64,000 nucleotides of DNA from Burkholderiales bacterium. GTDB lineage: Bacteria; Pseudomonadota; Gammaproteobacteria; Burkholderiales; Burkholderiaceae_C. The stretch lies in NCBI GenBank assembly GCA_028872015.1, contig JAGWLO010000002.1:1-64000 (forward strand), given 5' to 3'. The notes under the pieces are model-generated. The model searched no databases, had not been told where the DNA came from, and was given only the letters and a program-made list of their open reading frames with translations. Numbering within the stretch: the stretch's first letter is position 1; each line of letters opens with the position of its first letter. Of the stretch, positions 9,042 through 20,665 are shown piece after piece. A program made the translations under genes and the position numbers.

Positions 9042-12000
9042 ATGCGCCTCACCCAGATCAAGCTCGCCGGCTTCAAGTCCTTTGCCGAGCCGACCACGTT
9101 CCAGCTGCCGGGGCAGCTGGTGGGCGTGGTCGGCCCCAACGGCTGCGGCAAGAGCAACATCATGGACGCCGTGCGCTGGGTGCTGGGCGAGAGCAAGGCC
9201 AGCGAGCTGCGCGGCGAGAGCATGCAGGACGTGATCTTCAACGGCAGCGGCCAGCGCAAGCCCGCCAGCCGGGCGAGCGTGGAGCTGGTGTTCGACAACA
9301 CCCTGGCGCGTGCCGGCGGGCAGTGGAACAGCTTCGCCGAGATTGCCGTCAAGCGCGTGCTCACGCGCGACGGCAGCAGCAGCTACCACATCAACAACCA
9401 GCCCGTGCGCCGGCGCGACGTGCAGGACGTGTTCCTGGGCACCGGCCTGGGCCCGCGCGCCTACGCGATCATCGGCCAGGGCACGATCAGCCGCATCATC
9501 GAGAGCCGGCCCGAGGAGCTGCGGCTGTTCCTCGAAGAGGCGGCCGGAGTGAGCAAGTACAAGGAACGCCGCCGCGAGACGGAGAACCGGCTCAAGGACA
9601 CGCGCGAGAACCTGACCCGCGTCGAGGACATCCTGCGCGAGCTGAACGGCAACCTCGAGAAGCTCGAGGCCCAGGCCCAGGTGGCCGAGACCTACCGCCG
9701 GCTGCAGGACGAGGGCACGCTGAAGCTGCACCAGCTGTGGTTCCTGAAGCACCGCGACGCGGCCAGCGAGGAGGCGCGCGTCCAGGCCGCGGCGGCCGAG
9801 GCCACCAACGCGCTGGAGGCGCGCGTGGCCGAGCTGCGCCATGCCGAGGCCGAGCTCGAGCGCATCCGCCAGGCCCATTACGCCGCCAACGACGAGCTGC
9901 ACGCCAGGCAGGGCCTGCTCGGCGAGGCGGCGCTGGAGGTCAGCCGGCTCGAGGAGCGCATCCGCTACGTGGTCGAGGGCCGCCAGCGGGCCCAGGCCCG
10001 GCTGGCCGAGCTGCAGGCGCAGAACGCGCAATGGGCCGAACGCCAGCAGGCGGCGGGGGTCGAGCTGGACGAGATCGCGCTGCAGATCGAGGCCGCCGAC
10101 GAGCAGGCCGGCGTGCTGGCCGCGCAGGCCGAGGAGCAGGGCCTGGAGCTGCCGACGCTGGACGACGCGCTGCGCGCCGCGCAGGCCGCCAGCAACGCCC
10201 AGCGCCAGGCCGTCGCCCAGGTGCAGCAGCAGATCCAGGTGCTGGCGGCCGAGAGCCGCAGCATCGAGGAGCAGTCGCGCGCGCTGCGGGGCCGGCGCGA
10301 GCGCATGGCCGGCGAGCGCGCGGGTCTGCAGGCGCCCGACCTCGCGCGCATCGAGCAGCTGCAGGCGCAGGAGGCGGCCGCGAACGAGGCGCGCGAGACC
10401 GCTGACGCGCGCCTGCACGAGCTGTCGGAGCAGGTGCCCGAGCTCGACGAGCGGCGCCGGGCGGCGCAGGCCGCGGTCAACACCGAGTCGGCGCGGCTGG
10501 CCGACATCGGTGCCCGGCTCGAGGCGCTGCGGGCGCTGCAGCAGAAGGTGCAGACCGAAGGCAAGCTCAAGCCCTGGCTCGATCGGCACGGCCTGGCCGG
10601 CCTGCAGGGCCTGTGGACCCAGGTCCACATCGAGGCGGGCTGGGAGACGGCGCTGGAGGCGGCGTTGCGCGAGCGCCTGAATGCGCTGGCCGTCGGCCGG
10701 CTCGACAACGTGCGCGCCTTCGCCGCCGACGCGCCGCCGGCCAAGCTGGCGTTCTATGCGCTGCCGACAGGGGCGTTGGCGAATAGGCACCAGACGCTGC
10801 CGCGCCTGAGCGAGCGGCTGCGCCTGGCGAATGTTCACGAGACGGCCGGCCTGCAGGCGCTGCTGTCCGACTGGCTCGAAGGCGTCTACACCGCGGCCTC
10901 GATCGACGAGGCGCTGGCGGAGCGCGGCCGGCTCACCCACGGCGAAGTCATCATGACCCGCGAAGGCCATGCGGTGAGCCAGTTCGCCGTGGCCTTCTAC
11001 GCCCCCGATTCCGAGCAGGCCGGGATGCTGGCGCGGGCGCAGGAGATCGAGAACCTGGACCGCCAGCAGCGCGCGCAGGCGCTGATCGCCGACGAGGCCC
11101 GGAGCGCCTCGGTGCGCCTGGAGGCCGCCTACACGGAGGCCGCGCAGTCGCTGCAGACGGCGCGGCGCGAGGCCGCCGAGGCGCAGACCCGCGCCCACGC
11201 CCTGCATGTCGAGCTGCTGCGCCTGACGCAGCAGGCCGAGGCCGCCAGCGCCCGGCGCGAGCAGCTCGCCGACGAGCTGGCCGAGATCGATGCCCAGCTC
11301 GAGGCGCTGCAGGAGCGCCGCGCCACCGGCGAGGGCCGCTTCGAGGAGCTCGATGGCGAGCTCGCGAATGCGCAGGAACGGCATGCCGAGCTCGACGACG
11401 CGGTGATCGCCGCCGAGCGGCGGCTGGCCGATGCGCGCGAGCAGCAGCGGGCGCTGGAGCGCCAGGCCCAGGAAGCGCAGTTCCAGGCCCGCGCGCTGGC
11501 CGCGCGCCGGGGCGAGCTGCAACGCAGCATCGAGACCGCCGAGGCCCAGGTCGCGGCCAACCGGCAGGCGAGCGAGCAGCTGCAGCGCGAGCTGGGCAGC
11601 TTCGACGACGCGGCGGCGCAGTCGGGGCTGCAGGCGGCGCTGGCGCTGAAGCTCGAGCGCGAGCAGGCGCTGGGCCTGGCGCGCAGCAGCTATGACGACC
11701 TGAGCGCGCAGCTCAGGCGCGCCGACGAGCAGCGGCTGGGCTTCGAGCGCAGCCTGGCGCCGCTGCGCGAACAGATCACCAAGCTGCAGCTCGAGCTGCA
11801 GGCGGCACAGCTCGGCGGCGCCCAGTACCTGGAGCAGCTGGCGGCGGCCGAGGTCGATGTCGAGCGGCTCGCGAAGTCGATCGACGACGGTGGCGTCAAG
11901 CTGTGGGGGCTGCAGACCGAGATCGACCGCATCAACAAGGACATCAACGCCCTGGGTGCCGTCAACCTGGCCGCGCTCGACGAGCTGACCAGCGCGCGCG

Positions 12001-12569
12001 AGCGCAAGACCTTCCTGGACGCCCAGAACGCCGACCTGCAGGAGGCCATCGGCACGCTGGAGGACGCGATCCAGAAGATCGACCTGGAGACGCGCGACCT
12101 GCTGGCGTCGACCTTCGAGCAGGTCAACGGCCACTTCGGCCGGATGTTCCCCAGCCTGTTCGGCGGCGGCAACGCGCGGCTGGTGATGACGGGCAGCGAG
12201 ATCCTGGACGCCGGGGTGCAGGTGATGGCGCAGCCGCCGGGCAAGAAAAACAGCACCATCCACCTGCTCAGCGGCGGCGAGAAGGCACTCACGGCCATCG
12301 CACTGGTGTTCGCGATCTTCCAGCTCAACCCGGCGCCGTTCTGCCTGCTCGACGAGGTGGACGCGCCGCTGGACGACGCCAACACCGAGCGCTACCGCAA
12401 GCTCGTCACCGAGATGAGCGCGGGCACGCAGTTCCTCTTCATCAGCCACAACAAGATCGCGATGGAGATGGCGCAGCAGCTCATCGGCGTGACGATGCAG
12501 GAGCAGGGCGTCAGCCGCATCGTGGCGGTGGACATGCAGGCTGCCGTCAGCCTGGCCGAGGCCGCGTGA
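9042..12569 (+). CDS. smc: Chromosome segregation protein SMC
   Basis: MRLTQIKLAGFKSFAEPTTF..., GPNGCGKSN Walker A, long coiled coils with hinge, LLSGGEKALTAIALVFAIF signature and CLLDEVDAPLDDAN Walker B. Confidence 0.96.
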   Translation: MRLTQIKLAGFKSFAEPTTFQLPGQLVGVVGPNGCGKSNIMDAVRWVLGESKASELRGESMQDVIFNGSGQRKPASRASVELVFDNTLARAGGQWNSFAEIAVKRVLTRDGSSSYHINNQPVRRRDVQDVFLGTGLGPRAYAIIGQGTISRIIESRPEELRLFLEEAAGVSKYKERRRETENRLKDTRENLTRVEDILRELNGNLEKLEAQAQVAETYRRLQDEGTLKLHQLWFLKHRDAASEEARVQAAAAEATNALEARVAELRHAEAELERIRQAHYAANDELHARQGLLGEAALEVSRLEERIRYVVEGRQRAQARLAELQAQNAQWAERQQAAGVELDEIALQIEAADEQAGVLAAQAEEQGLELPTLDDALRAAQAASNAQRQAVAQVQQQIQVLAAESRSIEEQSRALRGRRERMAGERAGLQAPDLARIEQLQAQEAAANEARETADARLHELSEQVPELDERRRAAQAAVNTESARLADIGARLEALRALQQKVQTEGKLKPWLDRHGLAGLQGLWTQVHIEAGWETALEAALRERLNALAVGRLDNVRAFAADAPPAKLAFYALPTGALANRHQTLPRLSERLRLANVHETAGLQALLSDWLEGVYTAASIDEALAERGRLTHGEVIMTREGHAVSQFAVAFYAPDSEQAGMLARAQEIENLDRQQRAQALIADEARSASVRLEAAYTEAAQSLQTARREAAEAQTRAHALHVELLRLTQQAEAASARREQLADELAEIDAQLEALQERRATGEGRFEELDGELANAQERHAELDDAVIAAERRLADAREQQRALERQAQEAQFQARALAARRGELQRSIETAEAQVAANRQASEQLQRELGSFDDAAAQSGLQAALALKLEREQALGLARSSYDDLSAQLRRADEQRLGFERSLAPLREQITKLQLELQAAQLGGAQYLEQLAAAEVDVERLAKSIDDGGVKLWGLQTEIDRINKDINALGAVNLAALDELTSARERKTFLDAQNADLQEAIGTLEDAIQKIDLETRDLLASTFEQVNGHFGRMFPSLFGGGNARLVMTGSEILDAGVQVMAQPPGKKNSTIHLLSGGEKALTAIALVFAIFQLNPAPFCLLDEVDAPLDDANTERYRKLVTEMSAGTQFLFISHNKIAMEMAQQLIGVTMQEQGVSRIVAVDMQAAVSLAEAA

Positions 12570-12591
12570 TGGCGGCCCGGAGCGTTCGGCC

Positions 12592-13641
12592 ATGACCCTG
12601 GGCGCCGCGCTCGCACTGCTCGGCCTGCTGGTGCTGGCCGCGCTGGCGCTGCAGGGCTGGTGGAGCACGCGGCGCGCGCAGCCGCGGCGCGGCACCGAGG
12701 CCGGGCCCGCGGCCGAGCGCGTGGAGCCGGCGCTGGGCGGCGAGCCGGCGCCGGGCCCGGCCGACGGCGCCGGGTCCGACCCTGCCGGCGCGTTGGCGCC
12801 GCGCGCCGGCCTGCGCCGGCTGCCGCGGCTGGATGCGCTGATCGACGCCCTGGTGCCGCTGGTGCTGGAAGCACCGATCAGCGGCGAACACGCGCTGGCG
12901 CACCTGCCGCCCAGCCGCCGTGCCGGCAGCAAGCCCTTCTACATCGAGGGCCTGGACGTCGAGACCGGGCAATGGGAGACGCTGGCGCCCGGGCGCCGCT
13001 ACGGCGAGCTGCAGGCCGGCGTGCAGCTGGCCAGCCGCACCGGGCCGCTGAACGAGATCGAGTACTCCGAGTTCGTGCACAAGGTGCAGGCCTTCGCCGA
13101 TGCCGTGGGCGCCAGCGCCGACCCGCCCGACATGCTCGAGGTGGTGGCCCGCGCGCGCGAGCTCGACGGCCTGACCAACGGCCTGGACATGCAGCTGGCG
13201 ATCACGCTGCGCAGCCGCGGCGTGGCCTGGTCGCTGGGCTACCTGCAGCAGGTGGCCGCGCGCCTGGGCTTCGTGCCCGGGCCGGTGCCGGGCCGGCTGG
13301 TGCTGCCGGGCCCGGACGAGGCGGCCCCGCCGATGCTGGTGCTGGGCGTGGACCCGCAGGCGGCACTGGCCGACGAGCCCCAGGCGGCGGCGGTGCGGGA
13401 ATGCGCGCTCGAGCTGGACGTGCCGCAGACACCGGCGGCGGCCGAGCCGTTTCCGGCCTGGCACCGCGCGGCCACCGAGCTGGCGGCCGAGATGGACGCC
13501 GACGTCATCGACGGCGCCGGGGTGGCGGTGACGCTGCACGCCTATGCCGGCATCGGCCAGGAGCTGCAGGGCATCTACGGCCAGCTCGACGCGCTGGGCC
13601 TGCCCGCCGGCTCGGCCGCGGCGCGGCGGCTGTTCAGCTGA
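12592..13641 (+). CDS. zipA: ZipA-like cell division protein with C-terminal FtsZ-binding domain
   Basis: N-terminal TM helix, Pro/Ala linker, C-terminal ZipA-like domain; directly downstream of smc as is common in Betaproteobacteria. Confidence 0.75.
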   Translation: MTLGAALALLGLLVLAALALQGWWSTRRAQPRRGTEAGPAAERVEPALGGEPAPGPADGAGSDPAGALAPRAGLRRLPRLDALIDALVPLVLEAPISGEHALAHLPPSRRAGSKPFYIEGLDVETGQWETLAPGRRYGELQAGVQLASRTGPLNEIEYSEFVHKVQAFADAVGASADPPDMLEVVARARELDGLTNGLDMQLAITLRSRGVAWSLGYLQQVAARLGFVPGPVPGRLVLPGPDEAAPPMLVLGVDPQAALADEPQAAAVRECALELDVPQTPAAAEPFPAWHRAATELAAEMDADVIDGAGVAVTLHAYAGIGQELQGIYGQLDALGLPAGSAAARRLFS

Positions 13642-13716
13642 GAACGGCCGCTCGGCCGCCCCGCGCGCCGCAGCGCCGACCCCGTCAGTCCCGGCTCCGC
13701 CCCCGTCACCGCCCGG

Positions 13717-14472
13717 TCAGCGCTGCCCGCGCAGCCAGGCCAGCAGCCGGCTCTGGTTGCCGGCGCCGTGGCGCGCCGCCCGGTGCGTGCGCAGCACGAT
13801 CAGCCCGCCCTGCAGGTAGATGCCGTTGAGCACGCGCGCCGCACGCTGCGCGTCCATGCCGGGCCAGCGCGCGATATCGGCCAGCGAGGCGATCTCGGCG
13901 CGCAGGCGCCGCACCACCGGCTGCAGCGCACCGGCCAGCGTGCTGCCCTCGATGGCGAAGTCGGCCGAGGCGCGGTAGGCGGCACGGCCGGCGATGTCCG
14001 TCAGCAGCGCCACGCGCGGCACATGCAGCGCCAGCGCCCACAGCAGCGGCGGCAGCCGGTGGAAGTGCGAGCGGTCGGCCACCGCGCCGGGCATCGCGTA
14101 GGCGGGCGGGCGCAGGCCGGGCGGCTCGATCGAGATCAGCTCGAGGTCGCGGCTGTTGGCGGCCAGGGCCTCGAACATGGGCCGCGGCAGGTGGTACAGG
14201 TTGTCGCGCGGAAACAGCGTCAGCGGCCAGACGTAGCCGTCCAGGCGCAGCAGCAGCAGAGCGCTTTCGCGCTGCCGCACGCAGGCGGCGATCACCTCCA
14301 GCGGGTCGCCGGCGCCGCGGCCGTGCTGCACCCGCGAGAGCTCGGCGTGCAGCGTGGTGGGCAGCATCGTGGTGGCGTCCAGCCGCGCGAAGCCGCTGGT
14401 GCCGGTCTCGGCACGCTGGCGTTCGAAGGCGCTGATGCGCCAGAGCGTGGATTCGTCGAAGCTGCGCAGCAT
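13717..14472 (-). CDS. Conserved hypothetical protein
   Basis: 252-codon ORF with start/stop, globular composition, no recognised motif. Confidence 0.6.
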   Translation of the reverse strand: MLRSFDESTLWRISAFERQRAETGTSGFARLDATTMLPTTLHAELSRVQHGRGAGDPLEVIAACVRQRESALLLLRLDGYVWPLTLFPRDNLYHLPRPMFEALAANSRDLELISIEPPGLRPPAYAMPGAVADRSHFHRLPPLLWALALHVPRVALLTDIAGRAAYRASADFAIEGSTLAGALQPVVRRLRAEIASLADIARWPGMDAQRAARVLNGIYLQGGLIVLRTHRAARHGAGNQSRLLAWLRGQR

Positions 14473-14571
14473 GCTCGAGCCTGAGCCGATGGTTCGCCGG
14501 GCCGCAGCGGGCGCCTGGCCGGCCGTGATGGTGGCACAACGGGCCGGCGCCGCGGCCCGGGCCCGGCGGGA

Positions 14572-15260
14572 TCAGCCCGCCGGCGCGGCCGCGGCGATGG
14601 CCGCCAGCACGGCAGCGGACGGCGCCGACCAGCCGACGATGCCGCCCTGCGCCGTGATCATCGCCAGCGTGGCCTGCTTGTACTCGGGAAAGTAGCTCTC
14701 GGTGGCGTCCTCGACCACGAGACAGTCGTAGCCGCGGTCGTTGGCCTCGCGCATGCTGGTCTGCACGCAGACCTCGGTGGTGACGCCCGTGAACAGCAGC
14801 TGCGTGATGCCGGCGCCCTGCAGCCGCGCCTGCAGCCCTGCGGGCGGGCAGGTGGCCCAGAACATGCCCTTGCCCGGCTTGTCGACGACCCATTCACCGG
14901 CCACCGGCGCCAGCGCCGCGATGATGTCGGCGCCCGGCTCGCCCGCGATCAGCACGCGCCCCATCGGCCCCGGGTCGCCGATGCGCAGCGGCGGCCGGCC
15001 CCGCTCGCGCTTGGCCGGCGGGCAGTCGCTCAGGTCGGGGCGGTGGCACTCGCGCGTGTGCAGCACCGGCCAGCCGCGCGCGCGCCAGGCCGCCAGCAAG
15101 GCGGCGATGGGGGCGATGGCCGGCTGCAGCCGCGTCACGTCGTTGCCCAGGCTGGCGCCGAAGCCGCCGGGCTCGATGAAATCGCGCTGCATGTCGATGA
15201 CCACCAGCGCCGCGCGCCCGGGCTCGAGCGCGTAGTCGCAGGGCCGGGCGGCGATCCGGA

Positions 15261-15264
<4 letters not shown>
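14572..15264 (-). CDS. Isochorismatase-family cysteine hydrolase, BiuH-like paralogue
   Basis: [14 protein letters not shown] (Asp), [12 protein letters not shown] (Lys), [31 protein letters not shown] (Cys); ATGA overlap with the ABC ATPase stop. Confidence 0.85.
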
Positions 15265-16885
<1,621 letters not shown>

Positions 16886-16889
<4 letters not shown>

Positions 16890-17569
16890 GGCGCCGCCAG
16901 GGCATCGATCAGCGCCACCGAATCCGTCACCGCACCGAACACGCCGCCCTGCATCAGCACCATCTTCAGCGCCGCTTCGTGGTTGCCGCGGTCGGTGGCG
17001 CCGGTGGCGTCGTCGACCAGCACGCACTCGAAGCCGCGGTCGTTGGCCTCGCGCATCGTGGTGTGCACGCAGACGTCGGTGGTGATGCCCGTGAGCACCA
17101 GGTTGCGGATGCCGCGCGTGCGCAGGACGAGCTCGAGGTCGGTGGCGCAAAAGCTGCCCTTGCCGGGCTTGTCGATCACGATCTCGCCGGCCAGCGGCGC
17201 CAGCTCGGGGATGATTTCCCAGCCCGGCTCGCCACGCACCAGGATCCGGCCGCAGGGGCCGGCGTCGCCGATCCCGGCGCCGATGCGTTGCGAGCGCCAG
17301 CGCTTGTTCGCCGGCAGGTCCGCCAGGTCGGGGCGGTGGCCCTCGCGGGTGTGGATGATGGTGAAGCCGCGCGGCCGCATCGCCGCCAGCAGGGCGGCGA
17401 TCGGGGCGATCGGCGCCCGTGTCAGGCCGAGGTCGTAGCCCATCTTGTCCACGTAGCCGCCGACGCCGCAGAAGTCGGTCTGCATGTCGATCACGACCAG
17501 CGCCGTGTTGGCCGGCCGCAGGTCGCCGTCGAACGGCCAGGGGTAGGGTTGCGCGGCGACGGTGGGCAT
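16886..17569 (-). CDS. biuH: Biuret amidohydrolase-like cysteine hydrolase (BiuH family)
   Basis: [40 protein letters not shown]...[38 protein letters not shown]...[14 protein letters not shown]...[23 protein letters not shown]; closely matches recalled rhizobial BiuH sequence features. Confidence 0.8.
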
Positions 17570-17573
17570 CGCC

Positions 17574-18590
17574 TCAGCCCTCGAGCGGATTCGGCTCGGC
17601 ACCGCGGTAGCTGCGCACCGGCGGCGCGAAGCCGCAGGGCGTGCCGTCGCGCACGGCGACCTGCGCCTCCCAGGGCAGGCGGTAGCGGCCGGCGACCAGG
17701 TCGTGCATGTAGGTGTAGGGGCAGTCCTGTGCGCCGCCTTGCACGGCCACGTAGCCGCGGTGCCCGAGCTGGTAGGGGTTGTTCTCGACGCCCCAGCCGG
17801 CGCGGGCCTCGCGCACCAGGTCGGGCCGCAGCTCGGCGCTGACGATCTCGTCGGGCCGCGCGCCGCCCTGGGCGATGACGGTGCCGTCGAAGTTGCAGAA
17901 CATCGCCTCGCCCATGCTGTCGAAGCTGCCGTCGCTGCCGCACAGGCACACGCTGGCGGTGACGGCCAGGTTCTGGAACGCGTTGGCCTGGTTGGTGATC
18001 TGCCAGGCGTGGCGGATCGGGGCCGTGTAGCCGGCCGTGCGCAGGATGATCTCGGCGCCCTTGTAGGCCGCCTCGCGCGCCATCTCGGGGAACATGCCGT
18101 CGTGGCAGATGATCAGCGCCAGCCGGCTGCCGTTGGGGCCGTCGCACACCGGCACGCCCACGTTGCCGGGCTCCCAGGGCTCGACCGGCACCCAGGGATG
18201 GAGCTTGCGGTAGTAGAGCCGGATCGCCCCCTGGTCGTCGATGATGAGGCCGGTGTTGTACGGGTTGCCGGCTGGGTTGGCTTCCATGATGGAGAAGCAG
18301 CCCCAGATCCGGTGCGCCACGCAGGCGGCCTTGAACGCCGCGACCTCGGGCCCGTCCAGTGTGACCATCAGCTCGGGGGCGGTGCTCATCGACAGCCCGT
18401 GCAGCGCGTACTCGGGGAACACCACCAGGTCCATCGTCGCCAGGTTGCGCCGCGCCTTGCCCACCATCCCGCAGATGCGCTCGGCCTGGGCCGCCAGCTG
18501 CGCCGGGGTCTCGACCTGCGGCAGCTGCAGCTGCACCAGACCGACGACGACGCCTTGCGCCGACTTGTTGAGACCGCCCAGACCGCTCAT
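17574..18590 (-). CDS. Formamidase/aliphatic amidase-like nitrilase-superfamily hydrolase (AmiF-like)
   Basis: [10 protein letters not shown] (Glu), [16 protein letters not shown] (Lys), [32 protein letters not shown] (Cys), [13 protein letters not shown]; AmiF-like overall layout. Confidence 0.8.
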   Translation of the reverse strand: MSGLGGLNKSAQGVVVGLVQLQLPQVETPAQLAAQAERICGMVGKARRNLATMDLVVFPEYALHGLSMSTAPELMVTLDGPEVAAFKAACVAHRIWGCFSIMEANPAGNPYNTGLIIDDQGAIRLYYRKLHPWVPVEPWEPGNVGVPVCDGPNGSRLALIICHDGMFPEMAREAAYKGAEIILRTAGYTAPIRHAWQITNQANAFQNLAVTASVCLCGSDGSFDSMGEAMFCNFDGTVIAQGGARPDEIVSAELRPDLVREARAGWGVENNPYQLGHRGYVAVQGGAQDCPYTYMHDLVAGRYRLPWEAQVAVRDGTPCGFAPPVRSYRGAEPNPLEG

Positions 18591-18609
18591 CCGATGACTC
18601 CCGGGCGCT

Positions 18610-19524
18610 TCAGCGCGAGACGCCCAATTCCTGCGGCGCGCCCTTGATGGCGTGGCGCGGCGAGCAGGTCCAGACCAGGATCGCCAGCGTGAGCGCGTAG
18701 GGCACGGCGTTGAAGAGGTAGTAGTCGCCCGTCACGCCCACCGACTGCAGGGCCGGCCCCAGCGCCCCGGCGCCGCCGAAAATCAGCGCCGCGAGCAGGC
18801 AGCGCAGCGGCCTCCAGCGGGCGAAGATCACCAGCGCCACGGCGATCAGGCCCTGGCCGCTGGACAAACCCTCGTTCCAGCTGCCCGGGTAGTACAGGCT
18901 GAGCGATGCGCCGCCCAGCCCGGCGATGAAGCCGCCGGCGGTGGTGGCCGCGATGCGCACCCCGTTGACCGAGGTGCCCAGCGCACGCGCCGCGTCGGAC
19001 GAATCGCCCACCATGCGCACCAGCAGGCCCCAGCGCGTGTGCATGAGGGCCCAGGCCATGGCGATGGCCAGCGCCACGCCGATCGGAAACAGCGCGTTGA
19101 TGCGCAGCGCCTCGCGCAACGTGGGCGCGCTGGCCCAGCGGCCGAGTTCGAGCGCCGGCAGCTGGGGCGCCTGCGGCTGGATCAACGGCTTGCCGAGGTA
19201 AAAGGCCAGGCCCGTGCCCAGCAGCATCAGCGCGATGCCCATGGCGATGTCGTTGACGCGGGGCAGCGAGCACACCAGGCCGTGCAGCGAAGCCAGCAGC
19301 GCGCCGCTGCAGCCTGCGGCCAGCACGCCCAGCCAGGCCGAGCCGGTGAGGTAGGCGCCGCCGAAGCCGGCCATGGCCGAGAACACGAGCACGCCTTCCA
19401 GGCCGAGGTTGATGCGGCCCGATTTCTCGGTCAGGCATTCGCCCAGGCTCACGAACAGGAAGGGCGTGCCCACACGCACGGCCCCGCCGAGCACGGCCAC
19501 CAGGACGTCGGCGGCGGGGGTCAT
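18610..19524 (-). CDS. ABC transporter permease (BMP/nucleoside type, YufQ-like)
   Basis: Polytopic; SLGECLTEKSGRINLGLEGVLVFSAMAGF motif typical of this permease family. Confidence 0.88.
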   Translation of the reverse strand: MTPAADVLVAVLGGAVRVGTPFLFVSLGECLTEKSGRINLGLEGVLVFSAMAGFGGAYLTGSAWLGVLAAGCSGALLASLHGLVCSLPRVNDIAMGIALMLLGTGLAFYLGKPLIQPQAPQLPALELGRWASAPTLREALRINALFPIGVALAIAMAWALMHTRWGLLVRMVGDSSDAARALGTSVNGVRIAATTAGGFIAGLGGASLSLYYPGSWNEGLSSGQGLIAVALVIFARWRPLRCLLAALIFGGAGALGPALQSVGVTGDYYLFNAVPYALTLAILVWTCSPRHAIKGAPQELGVSR

Positions 19525-19537
19525 CGGCAGGGCCCGT

Positions 19538-20623
19538 TCACGCCGCGGCCTTGGCGGTGGGCAGCGGCGCGCGCTGCGGCAGCAGGCTGAAAGGCAGCAT
19601 GCGGCCGCGCAGGGCCTCGCTGGCCAGGATCAGCACGAAGGCGAAGCCCAGCAGCACCTGCACCGATGCATCGGGCAGGCCCATGCGCCGCTGCAGCAGG
19701 CTGCCGGCGGCACCGAAGCCGCCGAACAGGATCGCCACCGGAATGATGGCCAGCGGCTGGTGCCGGGCGACGAAGCTCACCAGGATGCCGGCATATCCCA
19801 GGCCCGCGATGAGCGAGGCATTGGCGCTGGTCTGCACCGCGGCCACCTCGATGCCGCCGGCCAGCCCCGCGCAGCCGCCGCCGAGGGCGCAGGCGCTGAT
19901 GATGAGGCGGTGGGTCGGCAGGCCCACCAGGCGCGCCGCACGGGCGTTGCCGCCGACGATGCGGGTGGCGAAGCCGTGGCTGGAGCAGGCCAGCCACAGC
20001 GCGGCCAGCAGGCACAGCAGCACGCCCCAGGCCAGGCCCCAGTGCACGTCGTAGCCGAACATGCCGCCGATCTGCATCGAAGCCGGGATGGGCCGCGTGG
20101 AGGGCTTGTTCAGGCTCGCCGGGTCGCGCAGCGGGCCCTCCACCAGGTGCTTGAAGACCGCGATGGCGATGTAGCTCAGCAGCAGGCTGCTGATGGTCTC
20201 GTTGACGCCGCGGTACTGGCGCAGCGCGCCGGCCAGGGCCACCCAGGCCGCCCCCACCAGCGCCGCCGCCAGCAGCAGCAGCGCCGTGCCGGCCAGGCCC
20301 TGCGGCAGGGGCAGCAGGTAGGGCAGCCCGGCGCAGGCCAGGCCGCCCAGCACCAGCGCGCCTTCGCCGCCGATGACGATCAGCCCGGCGCGCGCCGGCA
20401 GTGCCACGGTCAGCGCCGTCAGCATCAGCGGCGCGGCGCGCTGCAGCGTGTTCTGCCACGAGAACGCATCCCCGAAGGCCCCCACGAACAGCAGCATCCA
20501 GGCCTGCACCGGACTCTGGCCATGCAGCCCCACCAGCACGCCGAACAGCAGCAGCGCGCCGGCCAGCGCCAGCAGCGGCAGCGCCACCGCCTCGGCCGCG
20601 TCGTGCCAGGGCTGGCGGCTCAT
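19538..20623 (-). CDS. ABC transporter permease (BMP/nucleoside type, YufP-like)
   Basis: Polytopic; LPARAGLIVIGGEGALVLGGLACAGL, YRGVNETISSLLLSYIAIAVFKHLVEGPLRDP. Confidence 0.88.
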   Translation of the reverse strand: MSRQPWHDAAEAVALPLLALAGALLLFGVLVGLHGQSPVQAWMLLFVGAFGDAFSWQNTLQRAAPLMLTALTVALPARAGLIVIGGEGALVLGGLACAGLPYLLPLPQGLAGTALLLLAAALVGAAWVALAGALRQYRGVNETISSLLLSYIAIAVFKHLVEGPLRDPASLNKPSTRPIPASMQIGGMFGYDVHWGLAWGVLLCLLAALWLACSSHGFATRIVGGNARAARLVGLPTHRLIISACALGGGCAGLAGGIEVAAVQTSANASLIAGLGYAGILVSFVARHQPLAIIPVAILFGGFGAAGSLLQRRMGLPDASVQVLLGFAFVLILASEALRGRMLPFSLLPQRAPLPTAKAAA

Positions 20624-20665
20624 CGCGCGCCCCCGCCCGGCCGGGGTGTCCGTGCCGCCATGGCC

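Noticed and set aside
8994-12932. 1312-aa minus-strand ORF opposite smc
   Set aside because: Shadow ORF of high-GC coding DNA; translation is low-complexity Arg/Leu/Gly/Gln-rich with no motif, while smc on + is unambiguous
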